A DNA stretch of 64,000 nt, taken from Faecalicatena contorta. Lineage in GTDB: Bacteria > Bacillota > Clostridia > Lachnospirales > Lachnospiraceae. A model generated the notes under the pieces. The model ran no database searches. It had not been told where the DNA came from and was given only the letters and a program-made list of their open reading frames with translations. The position numbers were made by a program, and so were the translations under genes. Below, one piece after another: positions 25,994-34,561 of this stretch (the stretch's first letter is position 1; the number at the start of each line of letters is the position of its first letter). The stretch lies in NCBI RefSeq assembly GCF_021531895.1, contig NZ_JAFBIX010000013.1, forward strand, positions 30,029-94,028. The letters are read 5' to 3'.

Positions 25994-27394
25994 TTACGCT
26001 TCCTCTTTTGGAAGCAGAACATTCAGAATAATCGCAACAAATGCGGCCGGAACAATTCCAGAACCGCCAAAAATCAGCTGAACAGCCTTTGGAAGACCAG
26101 AAAGGACAGCACTGTTCGCACCAATTCCATATCCAAGTCCAAGTGCCACAGATACAATCGTCATATTACGTGCAGTCAATGGTTCTTTCGTGATCAGCTG
26201 AATACCACTCATAACAATAGATGAGAACATAATAACAGCAGCCCCTCCAAGTACACACTGTGGCATGATAGACACAAGTGCAGCAAGCTTCGGCAGCAAT
26301 CCACAAAGGATCAAGAATATTGCACCACATCCCAATGCAAAACGATTGACGATCTTAGTCATCGTAACAAGTCCTACATTCTGGCTGAATGATGTATTCG
26401 GCAATACGCCAAAAAGAGCTGCAAAGCTAGATCCGACACCGTCACACATAACACCGCCTGACAATTCTGAATCCGTTGCTTCCCGACCCATACCACCTTC
26501 GATACAGCCCGAGATATCTCCTACTGTCTCAACAGCCGTAACAATGAACATGATTAAAACCGGCACGATCGCGCGCATATCAAAGACCGGTTTCACCGGC
26601 ATGATCTGCGGAACTGCAAACCATTTTGCCTGAGCAACCTTGTCCCAGTTCAGGACCCATGCCTTCGTATATTCCACACCATCTGCGTTGACTGCAGTCG
26701 TCGGCAAAAAGATTGCCAGCACTGCACAAATAATATATCCTGCAATGATACCGAACAGGATGCAAGAAGAACTGGTCAGTCCTTTTGTTCCATGCTTCAA
26801 TACCAGAATAATAATCATAACTACCAGTGCAATCAGAAGATTCTCAATAGAACCATAATCATTCGCAGAAGAGCCTCCACCAAACGAACTTACACCTACA
26901 CCAATCAAAGACAGACCAATCGCGAGTACAACCGTACCTGTCACAACAGATGGGAAGAACCGACGAAGCGGTTTTAAGAACGCACCAAGGACAGTCTCAA
27001 AAAGTCCTCCGATCAGACTTGCCCCCATAATTGCACCATAAGCTGCGACACCGCCGCCCATGATCTCTACAACACTCTGGAATACACCGATAAATCCAGA
27101 ACTGGTTCCCATGATGATCGGCACCTTTCCACCGATAGGTCCAATTGCAAATAACTGTACTAATGTTACAATACCAGCAATCAACATTGCATTCTGAAGC
27201 AATGTAACCTGAAGCGCCGCAAAATCTTCTGATCCGCAAGCCGCAGTAATAATAAGAATCGGGGTAAGATTACCCACAAACATTGCCAGAACATGCTGAA
27301 GCCCTAACGGAATTGCCTGTTTTAACGGGATTCGCCCCTCAAATTGATATGGACTGCTCATAAGAGTATTTTCATTCGTATTATTTGTTCCCAT
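25994..27394 (-). CDS. Nucleobase:cation symporter-2 family purine permease
   Basis: A 466-aa, roughly 14-helix membrane protein of the NCS2 (UraA/PbuX/XanP) family. Diagnostic sections are QHVLAMFVGNLTPILII at the start, the motif around FSQNVGLVTMTKIVNRFA, and a second repeat ending in GSGIVPAAFVAIILN. Members import xanthine, urate or uracil with protons; the enzyme context here favours xanthine or urate. The ATG at 27394 has GAGAGG 5 nt upstream; a start 12 codons earlier is less likely. A TG-A-TATAAT extended -10 lies in the 81-bp gap behind YqeB, so the permease and subunit genes may also have their own promoter. Confidence 0.92.
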   Translation of the reverse strand: MGTNNTNENTLMSSPYQFEGRIPLKQAIPLGLQHVLAMFVGNLTPILIITAACGSEDFAALQVTLLQNAMLIAGIVTLVQLFAIGPIGGKVPIIMGTSSGFIGVFQSVVEIMGGGVAAYGAIMGASLIGGLFETVLGAFLKPLRRFFPSVVTGTVVLAIGLSLIGVGVSSFGGGSSANDYGSIENLLIALVVMIIILVLKHGTKGLTSSSCILFGIIAGYIICAVLAIFLPTTAVNADGVEYTKAWVLNWDKVAQAKWFAVPQIMPVKPVFDMRAIVPVLIMFIVTAVETVGDISGCIEGGMGREATDSELSGGVMCDGVGSSFAALFGVLPNTSFSQNVGLVTMTKIVNRFALGCGAIFLILCGLLPKLAALVSIMPQCVLGGAAVIMFSSIVMSGIQLITKEPLTARNMTIVSVALGLGYGIGANSAVLSGLPKAVQLIFGGSGIVPAAFVAIILNVLLPKEEA

Positions 27395-27428
27395 AATATC
27401 CTCTCTCCTTAGAATTTTTACGCAGTCC

Positions 27429-27437
27429 ATTATATCA
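27429..27437 (-). promoter_or_regulatory. Extended -10 promoter before the permease gene
   Basis: Minus strand TGATATAAT, a TG-extended -10 element, 35-43 bp before the permease ATG. No good -35 hexamer is visible. Confidence 0.4.
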
Positions 27438-27475
27438 GAAAACTCTATGAATTTGGGAAAAATTATATTTATCTA

Positions 27476-28300
27476 TCAAAAAAATATTTTTCGATCAAAA
27501 TCAGAAACGACTACCTCCAGAACGCTTCCCGCGATACACCTTGCCTTATCCGATATTGTAAAGCAATGGCTCAGTTCTTCCTTTCTTGGATCAATGTCTG
27601 CAATTTTAAATCCTTTCGGAACCGAATAGCCCTCTCTTAACAGTCCCCGAAGAATTCCCGGAATGGATGCCAACACCGGACATCTGCTTCCATCCGACTG
27701 CTCGATCCATGCAATTTCTTCACCCACATTTACAATATCTCCAATCTTACAGATATTATGAAATATTCCTGATTGTGTGGAATGAATTACGCGTTCCGAA
27801 GCATAACCGCCAATCATGCCCGGAATTCCAGTATTGGGAATCGCACATCCCTTACGAATCACTCGCCCAAGATCATGTCCTCTCTTCGTCTCGATAACGA
27901 CATCCACATCTTTTCCTGCTTCGAATCCCGGACCAAGTGCTATAGTAAGTGGTGCCATCTTTCGATGTGTTCCCAGATTTTTCTTTGCCAGAATTGCATC
28001 TACTACTACGCGAGAACGCATCTTTTGAATTACCTCTCCCATCGGGTCAACCAGAACCGGAACATTCCCCTCTTCCATGATGTCAAATGCTTCTTTCCAA
28101 TGATGGATTCGGATTCCTCTCATTCCTTCCACCACGGTCTGTCCATCATATACAGCCTCACAGATGGACACCTGTCTCCGGATTGCAGCCGGATGCGCTG
28201 TCTCCAGGACCAGAACTGGAAGTCCCACACTCCACAAGCGGTGAATCGTTCCTGTCGCAAGGTCTCCGCCGCCCCGGACAATGATTAATCTATCCTTCAT
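27476..28300 (-). CDS. yqeB: YqeB (EF2563) family selenium-dependent molybdenum hydroxylase accessory protein
   Basis: A 274-aa protein. The N-terminus LIIVRGGGDLATGTIHRLW is a Rossmann-like motif, followed by a VDPMGEVI segment and GLLREG-like C-terminal repeats. The EF2563/YqeB family occurs almost only with selenium-dependent molybdenum hydroxylases and is thought to act in their maturation. Its presence is the main reason to think the adjacent enzyme carries a selenium-modified cofactor. It begins 3 bp from the end of YqeC, so the two are co-translated. The biochemical step is not established. Confidence 0.9.
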   Translation of the reverse strand: MKDRLIIVRGGGDLATGTIHRLWSVGLPVLVLETAHPAAIRRQVSICEAVYDGQTVVEGMRGIRIHHWKEAFDIMEEGNVPVLVDPMGEVIQKMRSRVVVDAILAKKNLGTHRKMAPLTIALGPGFEAGKDVDVVIETKRGHDLGRVIRKGCAIPNTGIPGMIGGYASERVIHSTQSGIFHNICKIGDIVNVGEEIAWIEQSDGSRCPVLASIPGILRGLLREGYSVPKGFKIADIDPRKEELSHCFTISDKARCIAGSVLEVVVSDFDRKIFF

Positions 28301-28303
28301 CTG

Positions 28304-29002
28304 TCAATTCCTCTCTTCTCCAAAGCTCATCAGAACACAAGAATGAATTCCTTGTTTCTCTAATAGCTTTCGAATCTTTTCAGCCGCCTGCCTTCTGACT
28401 TCGTTGTCACACTGATTCAGGACGACATAATAATCTCGGCATCCTACATTCTTCCGGGTTCCTTTATCTGATTCCAGAATGGCCGCCATTCGCTCTGCCG
28501 TCAGCAGATCCGTCTTCCTTATCCCCAACAGGCGAGCTGCTTCTTCCTTACGAAAACAAGCTTCTTCTATAGTCTTTCCATATGCAGCCATTCCCATTAC
28601 ACCAACAACAATATCCGAATCCTCTAACAATACCGGCTCATGGTCAGCCGGCACTTTGCAAGGCATCCTCTTTGCTCCGTCCGCCTCAATCAAGATAATA
28701 TCCGCCAGTTTAGCATACGCTGACAGCTCCTGGGCAGGAAGGCCTGCCAGTTTTCCTTCTTCTGCGGCCTCTCCTACAACCGCATAAGAGCCTTGTCTCC
28801 ATAAGTTCTGTATTTCTTCAGAACTACATGCCCACAATTTCTCCTTCGGCTTATATATGTGTGTCGTTGTCGTAACAAGCGTCCTGGCTCCAATTTTCGT
28901 AAATTGCCTGGCAAGCGCATACATAAGCGTTGTCTTTCCACCTGCCCCGACAAGCGATATCACATGCCCCTTTTCTTTTAAAAATGGAAATCTCTCTAAC
29001 AT
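28304..29002 (-). CDS. yqeC: YqeC family selenium cofactor biosynthesis protein
   Basis: A 232-aa P-loop protein: VISLVGAGGKTTLMYALA is a Walker A motif, TTTTHIYKP and ILIEADGAKRMPCKVP are typical for YqeC, which is named for a role in the selenium-containing molybdenum hydroxylase cofactor. The ATG at 29002 is preferred over a GTG at 29050, because AGAGGA lies 8 nt before it. The gene is 120 bp from the xpt stop and in the same orientation. It may be the first gene of the yqeC-yqeB-permease-xdh unit, or may be read through from xpt. Confidence 0.88.
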   Translation of the reverse strand: MLERFPFLKEKGHVISLVGAGGKTTLMYALARQFTKIGARTLVTTTTHIYKPKEKLWACSSEEIQNLWRQGSYAVVGEAAEEGKLAGLPAQELSAYAKLADIILIEADGAKRMPCKVPADHEPVLLEDSDIVVGVMGMAAYGKTIEEACFRKEEAARLLGIRKTDLLTAERMAAILESDKGTRKNVGCRDYYVVLNQCDNEVRRQAAEKIRKLLEKQGIHSCVLMSFGEERN

Positions 29003-29125
29003 CTCTACCGTCCTCTGATATCTATATTTACACCTTATAGGACCTGTCACTTGCAGTTTCTTTCAGATAGATAGAAATACAAAGACAGGTGGGCATTCAT
29101 CCCACCTGTAATATATCATTCTTTC

Positions 29126-29704
29126 TTATTCCCGAAATGTAATGGTCTGCGCATCCGCATCCATATCGTCAACAATTGCCAGAGACTCTACTCGTAATCC
29201 CTGCTCTCTTAACTTCGCACCACCTTGCTGGAATCCTTTTTCAATCACGATTCCGATTCCCACAACATTCGCCTGCGCTTCCTGAATGATCTTCACCAGC
29301 CCCATCGCAGCGCATCCATTTGCCATAAAATCATCAATGACCAGAATATTTTCTCCCGGTTGAATGAAACGACTTGCTACAATTACATCGTATGTCCGCT
29401 TATGTGTAAAAGATTCAATCTGCGCGGATAACATTGTACCATCAAGATTAATGGACTGTGTCTTCTTCGCAAAAACGACCGGGCAGTCAAAATACTGCGC
29501 CACAATTGCAGCGATTCCAATACCTGATGCCTCAATTGTTAAGATTCTGTCCACTTTTACGTCTGCAAAACGACGCTTAAATTCCTTCCCTATCTCATTG
29601 AAAAGCTGGATGTCCATCTGATGATTCAGAAAATTATCTACCTTCAGTACATTCCCAGGCTTAATAACCCCGTCTTTTCGAATACGTTCTTTTAAAAGTT
29701 CCAT
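29126..29704 (-). CDS. xpt: Xanthine phosphoribosyltransferase
   Basis: A 192-aa type I phosphoribosyltransferase. Its opening (LLKERIRKDGVIKPGNVLKV), the SINLDGTMLSAQIESFTHK hood region and the PRPP loop ENILVIDDFMANG are those of Xpt, which salvages xanthine to XMP. It lies between modC and yqeC on the same strand, which suggests that xanthine is a substrate or product of the neighbouring hydroxylase. A good sigma-A promoter (29742-29770) starts it independently. No guanine riboswitch is seen in the 87 bp upstream. Confidence 0.92.
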   Translation of the reverse strand: MELLKERIRKDGVIKPGNVLKVDNFLNHQMDIQLFNEIGKEFKRRFADVKVDRILTIEASGIGIAAIVAQYFDCPVVFAKKTQSINLDGTMLSAQIESFTHKRTYDVIVASRFIQPGENILVIDDFMANGCAAMGLVKIIQEAQANVVGIGIVIEKGFQQGGAKLREQGLRVESLAIVDDMDADAQTITFRE

Positions 29705-29741
29705 GTCTGTTTGTTCTTCTTTCTATGTTTATTTAAACAAA

Positions 29742-29770
29742 ATTATAACAGCTTCCAGTTTTGTTGTAAA
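29742..29770 (-). promoter_or_regulatory. Sigma-A promoter of xpt
   Basis: Minus strand: -35 TTTACA (29765-29770), 17-bp spacer, -10 TATAAT (29742-29747). It starts about 38 bp before the xpt ATG and separates the modABC unit from the xpt-yqe-xdh unit. Confidence 0.7.
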
Positions 29771-29791
29771 TAATAAAGAAAGGAATTTCCT

Positions 29792-30865
29792 CTAGCAATC
29801 ATCAGTCAGAAACAGCAGGTATTCCTCTGGAAATTGAAGGTAATCCGGCATTCCTTTTTCACTCAAGACCTCCCATTTGTCTTTTTGAAGAAACCAACAG
29901 ATATTCTCTGCACGCACATCTTGCAGCTGTTCTGTCTCTGGCTTTAGATAAAAGTTCTTTTCAAATGGAAGATCCGCGGTTCCAGCCACTTGAACTCTGA
30001 TACAGTTTTCTATTCGTTCTCCCCAGATTGGAAGAAACTCATGGGCCCGAAAGCCGATCCACGTTGTATCCTCAGGTATCCTGTTCCTTGTTTTCAGCTC
30101 TACGCCCCAGTCTAATGCCTTTACTGTATGTTCATCCAACCGCTTCGCTCTGGAAAAATTCTTACATCCGGTCAACCGGGCAGCTACTTTTCGTCTCGGA
30201 TGATCGAAGATGTCTCTGGTCTTTCCACTCGTGACAACTCTTCCCTGATCCAGGATCAACAGATCTTCACTGAACCGATAAATCTCGTCCCGATTGTGGG
30301 ACACCATAACTACAATTCCATGATATCCTTCCAGCATCTCCATCAGTTCCTGCTGCAGACGGTCTTTTAAAAACATATCCAATGCAGAAAAGGGTTCATC
30401 CAGAAGAATCACATCCGGCTCATATGCCATAATTCTAGCAAGTGCAACCCTCTGTTGCTGTCCACCGGACAATTCTCCCGGAAGCCGTTCTTCCAGGCCT
30501 TCTAACTGGAATCTTCGGATCATCTCCTGTACCCGTTCCTGCTTCTCCTGCCTGGTTCCTTTTAATCCGGCCGCAATATTTCTGTTCACCGTCATAGTGG
30601 GAAATAACGCATAATTCTGAAACAGATATCCGATATTGCGCTTCTGGGGCTTGATATTTACTTTTTGTCTTGAGTCAAACACGACATGATCATTGATGAC
30701 GATCTCGCCTTCATCTGGAGTTTCAATCCCTGCAATGCTTTTCAATGTCATGCTTTTCCCACACCCGGATGCTCCAAGAATACCAATACGGGAAGCCTCA
30801 CTCTGGAACCGGATATCCAGGCAGAACTCTCCTAATTTCTTTTTTACATCAACGGTTATTCCCAT
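29792..30865 (-). CDS. modC: Molybdate ABC transporter ATP-binding protein
   Basis: A 357-aa ABC ATPase with Walker A (ASGCGKS), the signature LSGGQQQRVALARIMA and Walker B (VILLDEPFSALD). After about residue 230 there is a regulatory C-terminal domain related to TOBE/MOP, which binds oxyanions. It powers molybdate (or tungstate) import with ModB and ModA. GAAGGAG lies about 8 nt before the ATG. The three genes run modA-modB-modC with 5- and 16-bp gaps, a clear operon. It supplies metal for the hydroxylase whose genes flank it. Confidence 0.92.
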   Translation of the reverse strand: MGITVDVKKKLGEFCLDIRFQSEASRIGILGASGCGKSMTLKSIAGIETPDEGEIVINDHVVFDSRQKVNIKPQKRNIGYLFQNYALFPTMTVNRNIAAGLKGTRQEKQERVQEMIRRFQLEGLEERLPGELSGGQQQRVALARIMAYEPDVILLDEPFSALDMFLKDRLQQELMEMLEGYHGIVVMVSHNRDEIYRFSEDLLILDQGRVVTSGKTRDIFDHPRRKVAARLTGCKNFSRAKRLDEHTVKALDWGVELKTRNRIPEDTTWIGFRAHEFLPIWGERIENCIRVQVAGTADLPFEKNFYLKPETEQLQDVRAENICWFLQKDKWEVLSEKGMPDYLQFPEEYLLFLTDDC

Positions 30866-30881
30866 TTTATGCGATCTCCTT

Positions 30882-31586
30882 CTACCATCTCTTGATATTC
30901 TTCATCTTCTTCCCTGATATCAGGTTCATAAGCACAATGATCACAAGCGCGATCAAAATCACTATTGCAACCCAGATTCCTGCAGTCAGGTAATCTCCAT
31001 CCTGAATGACCATGGCAATTTTCTGAGAGATTGTTCCGGTCTTCCCTGGAATATTTCCTGCGAGCATGGATGTCGCTCCATATTCTCCCAGTGCACGTGC
31101 AAATGTCAGGATCGTGCCAGATGCAATCCCCGGACCCGCCGTCGGGACGACCACCTTCCAGAAGATCTGCGTCTCGGACATACCAAGAGTTCTTCCGGCA
31201 TAGACCAGATTCACGTCAATCTGTTCAAATGCAGCTCTCGCATTTCGATACATCAGAGGAAATGCAATAACGGTCGCTGCTATAATACACCCAAGCCAAG
31301 TCTGTACCACTTTAATATCGAATTGTTCATACAGGAAGATTCCAAGAGGCCGCCGCTTACTGAAAAGCAACAACAGGAAAAATCCCGCAACCGTCGGTGG
31401 AAGAACCATAGGAAGAGTCAGAATCCCATCAATCACTGCTTTCTTTCCCGGCGTCGTCTTTATCACTTTCCTTGCAGCAAAGATTCCAAGGAAAAATGAA
31501 ATAATCGTAGCCACCACACCTGTTTTCAGCGATATGATCAGGGGACTCCAGTCCAGATTCTTCAGTATCTCTGTTACTGTTTCCAT
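30882..31586 (-). CDS. modB: Molybdate ABC transporter permease
   Basis: A 234-aa integral membrane protein with five or six helices and the EAA-type loop GRTLGMSETQIFWKVVVPTAGPG that docks on ModC. It fits ModB in length and in the NIPGKTGTISQKIAM segment near the C-terminus. The start codon is 5 bp beyond the modA stop codon, without a good ribosome site, so translation is probably coupled to modA. Middle gene of modABC. Confidence 0.92.
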   Translation of the reverse strand: METVTEILKNLDWSPLIISLKTGVVATIISFFLGIFAARKVIKTTPGKKAVIDGILTLPMVLPPTVAGFFLLLLFSKRRPLGIFLYEQFDIKVVQTWLGCIIAATVIAFPLMYRNARAAFEQIDVNLVYAGRTLGMSETQIFWKVVVPTAGPGIASGTILTFARALGEYGATSMLAGNIPGKTGTISQKIAMVIQDGDYLTAGIWVAIVILIALVIIVLMNLISGKKMKNIKRW

Positions 31587-31591
31587 AAGTT

Positions 31592-32461
31592 TTACTCTAC
31601 ATTTGTATCAAAATAATATGCATCAAATACAGCTTTTGCTTCGTCAGATAAGATAAACTTTAAGAAATCTTCTGCTGCTTTGGTCTGCGCATCATCTGCT
31701 TCTTCATTGAATACCTGAGCGATCGGATAGATTACATTTCCAGTCAGATCATAACTTACTGTTTCCAGAATATCCAAGTCATCTTCATAACCATATGTGT
31801 CAGAATAATAGGTTGTTCCTACTTCACAGGACCCTTCTACAACTGCTGCAAGCACTTTGCTTACATTATCCTGTTCACTGATCTCTACACCGCCAAGTGC
31901 TTCAGATACCTGCTCTGTTGTAATCGTAGATACATCATCTACAGATTCCAGGATTCCAAGATTGACCAGTGCCTGTCTGGTATATTTTCCTACTGGAACG
32001 CTTCCGCCTGCCAGTGCGATGTTCTCTGCATCTCCGATATTCTCAAGTCCTGTTACCTTGGTTCCACTGTCTTTCAATGTAACAACTACCACCTGGTTAT
32101 TCACAACATTCGCTCTTGTTCCATCTACGACCAGCCCGTCTTCTTCTAACTGATCCATCTGTTTCTGTGCTGCTGAAAAGAAGATATCACATTCATAACC
32201 TTCTTCAATCTGAGTCAACAATGTACCAGAACTGTCCGCATTATAAGTAATCTTTATTTCCGGATGTTCTTCGTTGTACATCTCGGCAAGTTCTGTCATA
32301 ACGGTATTCAGGCTGGCTGCAATGAATACCTGAATCTCTGTCTCTTCCGCCGTTTCACTGCCTGTTTCTTCCTCTTTTGCTCTACAAGCTATCAGTCCTG
32401 CTGCCATAGCAACGACTACTGCGACTGCTGCGAGTCTCTTCATAAATGTTCTCTTTTTCAT
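31592..32461 (-). CDS. modA: Molybdate-binding lipoprotein
   Basis: A 289-aa secreted binding protein. Signal peptide MKKRTFMKRLAAVAVVV ends in a lipobox GLIAC with the modified Cys at about residue 26, so it is anchored to the outer face of the membrane. The mature part has the ModA signature (FIAASLNTVMTELAEMY, DSSGTLLTQIEEG). It captures molybdate and hands it to ModB. GGAGG lies about 6 nt before the ATG. It follows moaA by 79 bp on the same strand; a short GTGTT/AACAC dyad is in this gap, but no clear promoter. Confidence 0.92.
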   Translation of the reverse strand: MKKRTFMKRLAAVAVVVAMAAGLIACRAKEEETGSETAEETEIQVFIAASLNTVMTELAEMYNEEHPEIKITYNADSSGTLLTQIEEGYECDIFFSAAQKQMDQLEEDGLVVDGTRANVVNNQVVVVTLKDSGTKVTGLENIGDAENIALAGGSVPVGKYTRQALVNLGILESVDDVSTITTEQVSEALGGVEISEQDNVSKVLAAVVEGSCEVGTTYYSDTYGYEDDLDILETVSYDLTGNVIYPIAQVFNEEADDAQTKAAEDFLKFILSDEAKAVFDAYYFDTNVE

Positions 32462-32540
32462 TTACTTTCCTCCTGATCGCGTGTTTTTCATTGTTTATTT
32501 TGAACACATGATTTTCTGATACAGATTCTTACACCTATAT

Positions 32541-33506
32541 CTAACCACCTATAGATGACATTTCTTTTTGTTCCGTAATCAGCTCCTGTATTTCAAACTT
32601 ATGTGCTGCCGGTTTATTCTGGATAGCAAGTGCCAGCCGGCGCCGGACCTCTTCTGTATCATTTGCCCGCAATGCATCTCTTACGGATATCCGGTCCTCA
32701 TAACAAAGACAAGATTTAATCTCCCCAGTGGAAGTCACACGGATTCGGTTGCAATACTGGCAGAACTTCCCATGCATTGCGCTGATAAATCCTATGCTTC
32801 CTTCATATCCCGGCACCTGATAATAGACTGCCGGACCATTCCCGTGAACTTGCATATCCTTCTTCAGCGGACCGTAACAGACTTCCAGTTTGCGAAGAAT
32901 CTCTTCATTCGGTATCGATTCATAGTTTCTTCCATATCCAATCGGCATCATCTCAATAAATCGGACATCCAGCTTACGCTCTTTTGCAAGCGAAGCAAGA
33001 TCCATCCATTCGTCTTCATTCTGTCCCTTTTGCAGAACGACATTTACTTTCAATGGAATCTTTTCTCTTAATGCGGCCTCAATTCCATCCAACACTTTCT
33101 TCAGATCATCTCTCCCGGTGATATCATAAAAACGCTGCGGATTGAGTGTATCCAGACTGACATTCACAGCATCCAGCCCATGATCTTTCAATTCTTCGAC
33201 ATATTCTTCCAGATACACGCCATTGGTCGTAAGTGTAACCTGTTCGACCCCAGGAACACTCTTAAGCATCCCCACAAGGGACGGACATCCCTTTCGGACA
33301 AGCGGTTCTCCGCCAGTGACTTTAATCTTGCGGATTCCAAGTTCTGCCGCTTCAATTGCCAGTGCTTTTATCTCTTCATAGGTAAGGATCTGCTCCATCG
33401 GAACCCAAGATATCCCGTTCGGCATACAATACCGACACCTCAGATTGCATCTGTCGGTAATCGATATCCGCATATAATCGATGGTTCTTCCCTGTCCATC
33501 CAGCAT
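32541..33506 (-). CDS. moaA: GTP 3',8-cyclase (molybdopterin synthesis)
   Basis: A 321-aa radical SAM enzyme that converts GTP to 3',8-cH2GTP, the first step of molybdopterin synthesis. The N-terminal 4Fe-4S cluster is CNLRCRYC (residues 18-25). The second cluster is CQYCNRIRVT with a further Cys in KSCLC. The C-terminus ends in the conserved Gly-Gly. AGGAGGTG lies 5-9 nt before the ATG. It sits between the XdhC-type gene (17 bp) and modA. MoaC, MoaD, MoaE and MogA are not in this window and must lie elsewhere. Confidence 0.95.
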   Translation of the reverse strand: MLDGQGRTIDYMRISITDRCNLRCRYCMPNGISWVPMEQILTYEEIKALAIEAAELGIRKIKVTGGEPLVRKGCPSLVGMLKSVPGVEQVTLTTNGVYLEEYVEELKDHGLDAVNVSLDTLNPQRFYDITGRDDLKKVLDGIEAALREKIPLKVNVVLQKGQNEDEWMDLASLAKERKLDVRFIEMMPIGYGRNYESIPNEEILRKLEVCYGPLKKDMQVHGNGPAVYYQVPGYEGSIGFISAMHGKFCQYCNRIRVTSTGEIKSCLCYEDRISVRDALRANDTEEVRRRLALAIQNKPAAHKFEIQELITEQKEMSSIGG

Positions 33507-33522
33507 TCCTGCACCTCCTGTC

Positions 33523-34551
33523 CTATATCAATTCCAACAACACGCTGATCACGCCTCCGCAGACCATGCCTTCTTCTTCGGCATCATTTCCTGTCATATC
33601 CACCTGACAGATACGTGCCTTTGGCATGCCTGTCGCAACCATAAGCCGTGCTTTCTGTATGACATTTGCTTCCATACATCCGCCGCCAATCGTTCCGATA
33701 CATTTTCCATTGCACAGAATCAACATCTTCGTCCCAATTCCCCGCGGTGCAGAACCCTTTCTCGCAACAATAGTTGCAAGTACTTTGGGGCTATGATCCG
33801 GTTCCTGTTCCAGAACTGCTTTTATCATTTCTTTCGTGTATCCTCCGGATCTCTTCTGTCGATTCTTTACTTGTATGATCTCTGCCATAATTGCAACCGC
33901 AATCTCCACCGGCGTTTCTGCATTGATGTTCAGGCCGATTGGCGTATAAACGGCATCCAGCACAGCTGAATCGATTCCTTTTTCCTTCAGATTTTCTTTC
34001 ACCATAGCCGTTCTTTTCCGGCTTCCAATCATTCCTATATAAGCATGCTCTTTTTGCGCAATCTTTTCCAGGCAGATCTGATCATAGCGGTGTCCTCTGG
34101 TCACGATTACAAAGAAAGTATCGGCACTGCCAGAGACCTTCTCAAGCCCTTTTTCAAACGGCTCACAGATGACGGTCGTAGCTCCTGCGCGTCTGGCATC
34201 GTCTGCATAAGATGGACGATCTTCCAGCACTGTCACTTCACATCCCATCATGACTCCTAACATAATTACCGGAATAGACACATGTCCCCCACCACAGATC
34301 ACGATTCTTTTATCCTCTCCCAACAGATCACAGAACACCCGATGACCTCCCAGTTCAATGACTCCACAATCTCTAAGTTCCTGAATCTCTTTTTGATATT
34401 CTACAAAGAATCCACCTGGCCTGCTCTCCCAGACAATCCTGCCTTCAACAGTTATTGCTTTTTCCGCAAGGAACTCTTCATCGATTACTGTCAGGACCAT
34501 CCTGCGTAAATCAGAATCCGTCTGCTCTATCGCTTCAAACAATGTCTTCAT
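33523..34551 (-). CDS. XdhC/CoxI-type molybdenum hydroxylase maturation factor with swapped domain order
   Basis: A 342-aa protein holding both XdhC domains but in reverse order. The Rossmann domain comes first (RIVICGGGHVSIPVIMLG at about residue 83, then VIVTRGHRYD and MIGSRKR). The CoxI domain is at the C-terminus (ATIVARKGSAPRGIGTKML, then GTIGGGCMEA). In E. coli XdhC the CoxI part is N-terminal. XdhC proteins bind the cofactor, sulphurate it and insert it into the enzyme. It overlaps nothing but is spaced 10 bp from the MoeA-like gene and 17 bp from moaA, so it belongs to the cofactor operon. Confidence 0.9.
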   Translation of the reverse strand: MKTLFEAIEQTDSDLRRMVLTVIDEEFLAEKAITVEGRIVWESRPGGFFVEYQKEIQELRDCGVIELGGHRVFCDLLGEDKRIVICGGGHVSIPVIMLGVMMGCEVTVLEDRPSYADDARRAGATTVICEPFEKGLEKVSGSADTFFVIVTRGHRYDQICLEKIAQKEHAYIGMIGSRKRTAMVKENLKEKGIDSAVLDAVYTPIGLNINAETPVEIAVAIMAEIIQVKNRQKRSGGYTKEMIKAVLEQEPDHSPKVLATIVARKGSAPRGIGTKMLILCNGKCIGTIGGGCMEANVIQKARLMVATGMPKARICQVDMTGNDAEEEGMVCGGVISVLLELI

Positions 34552-34561
34552 ACAGATTCAC

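Noticed and set aside
29705..29791. Purine riboswitch before xpt
   Set aside because: Only 87 bp lie upstream, holding a sigma-A promoter, with no conserved purine aptamer core.
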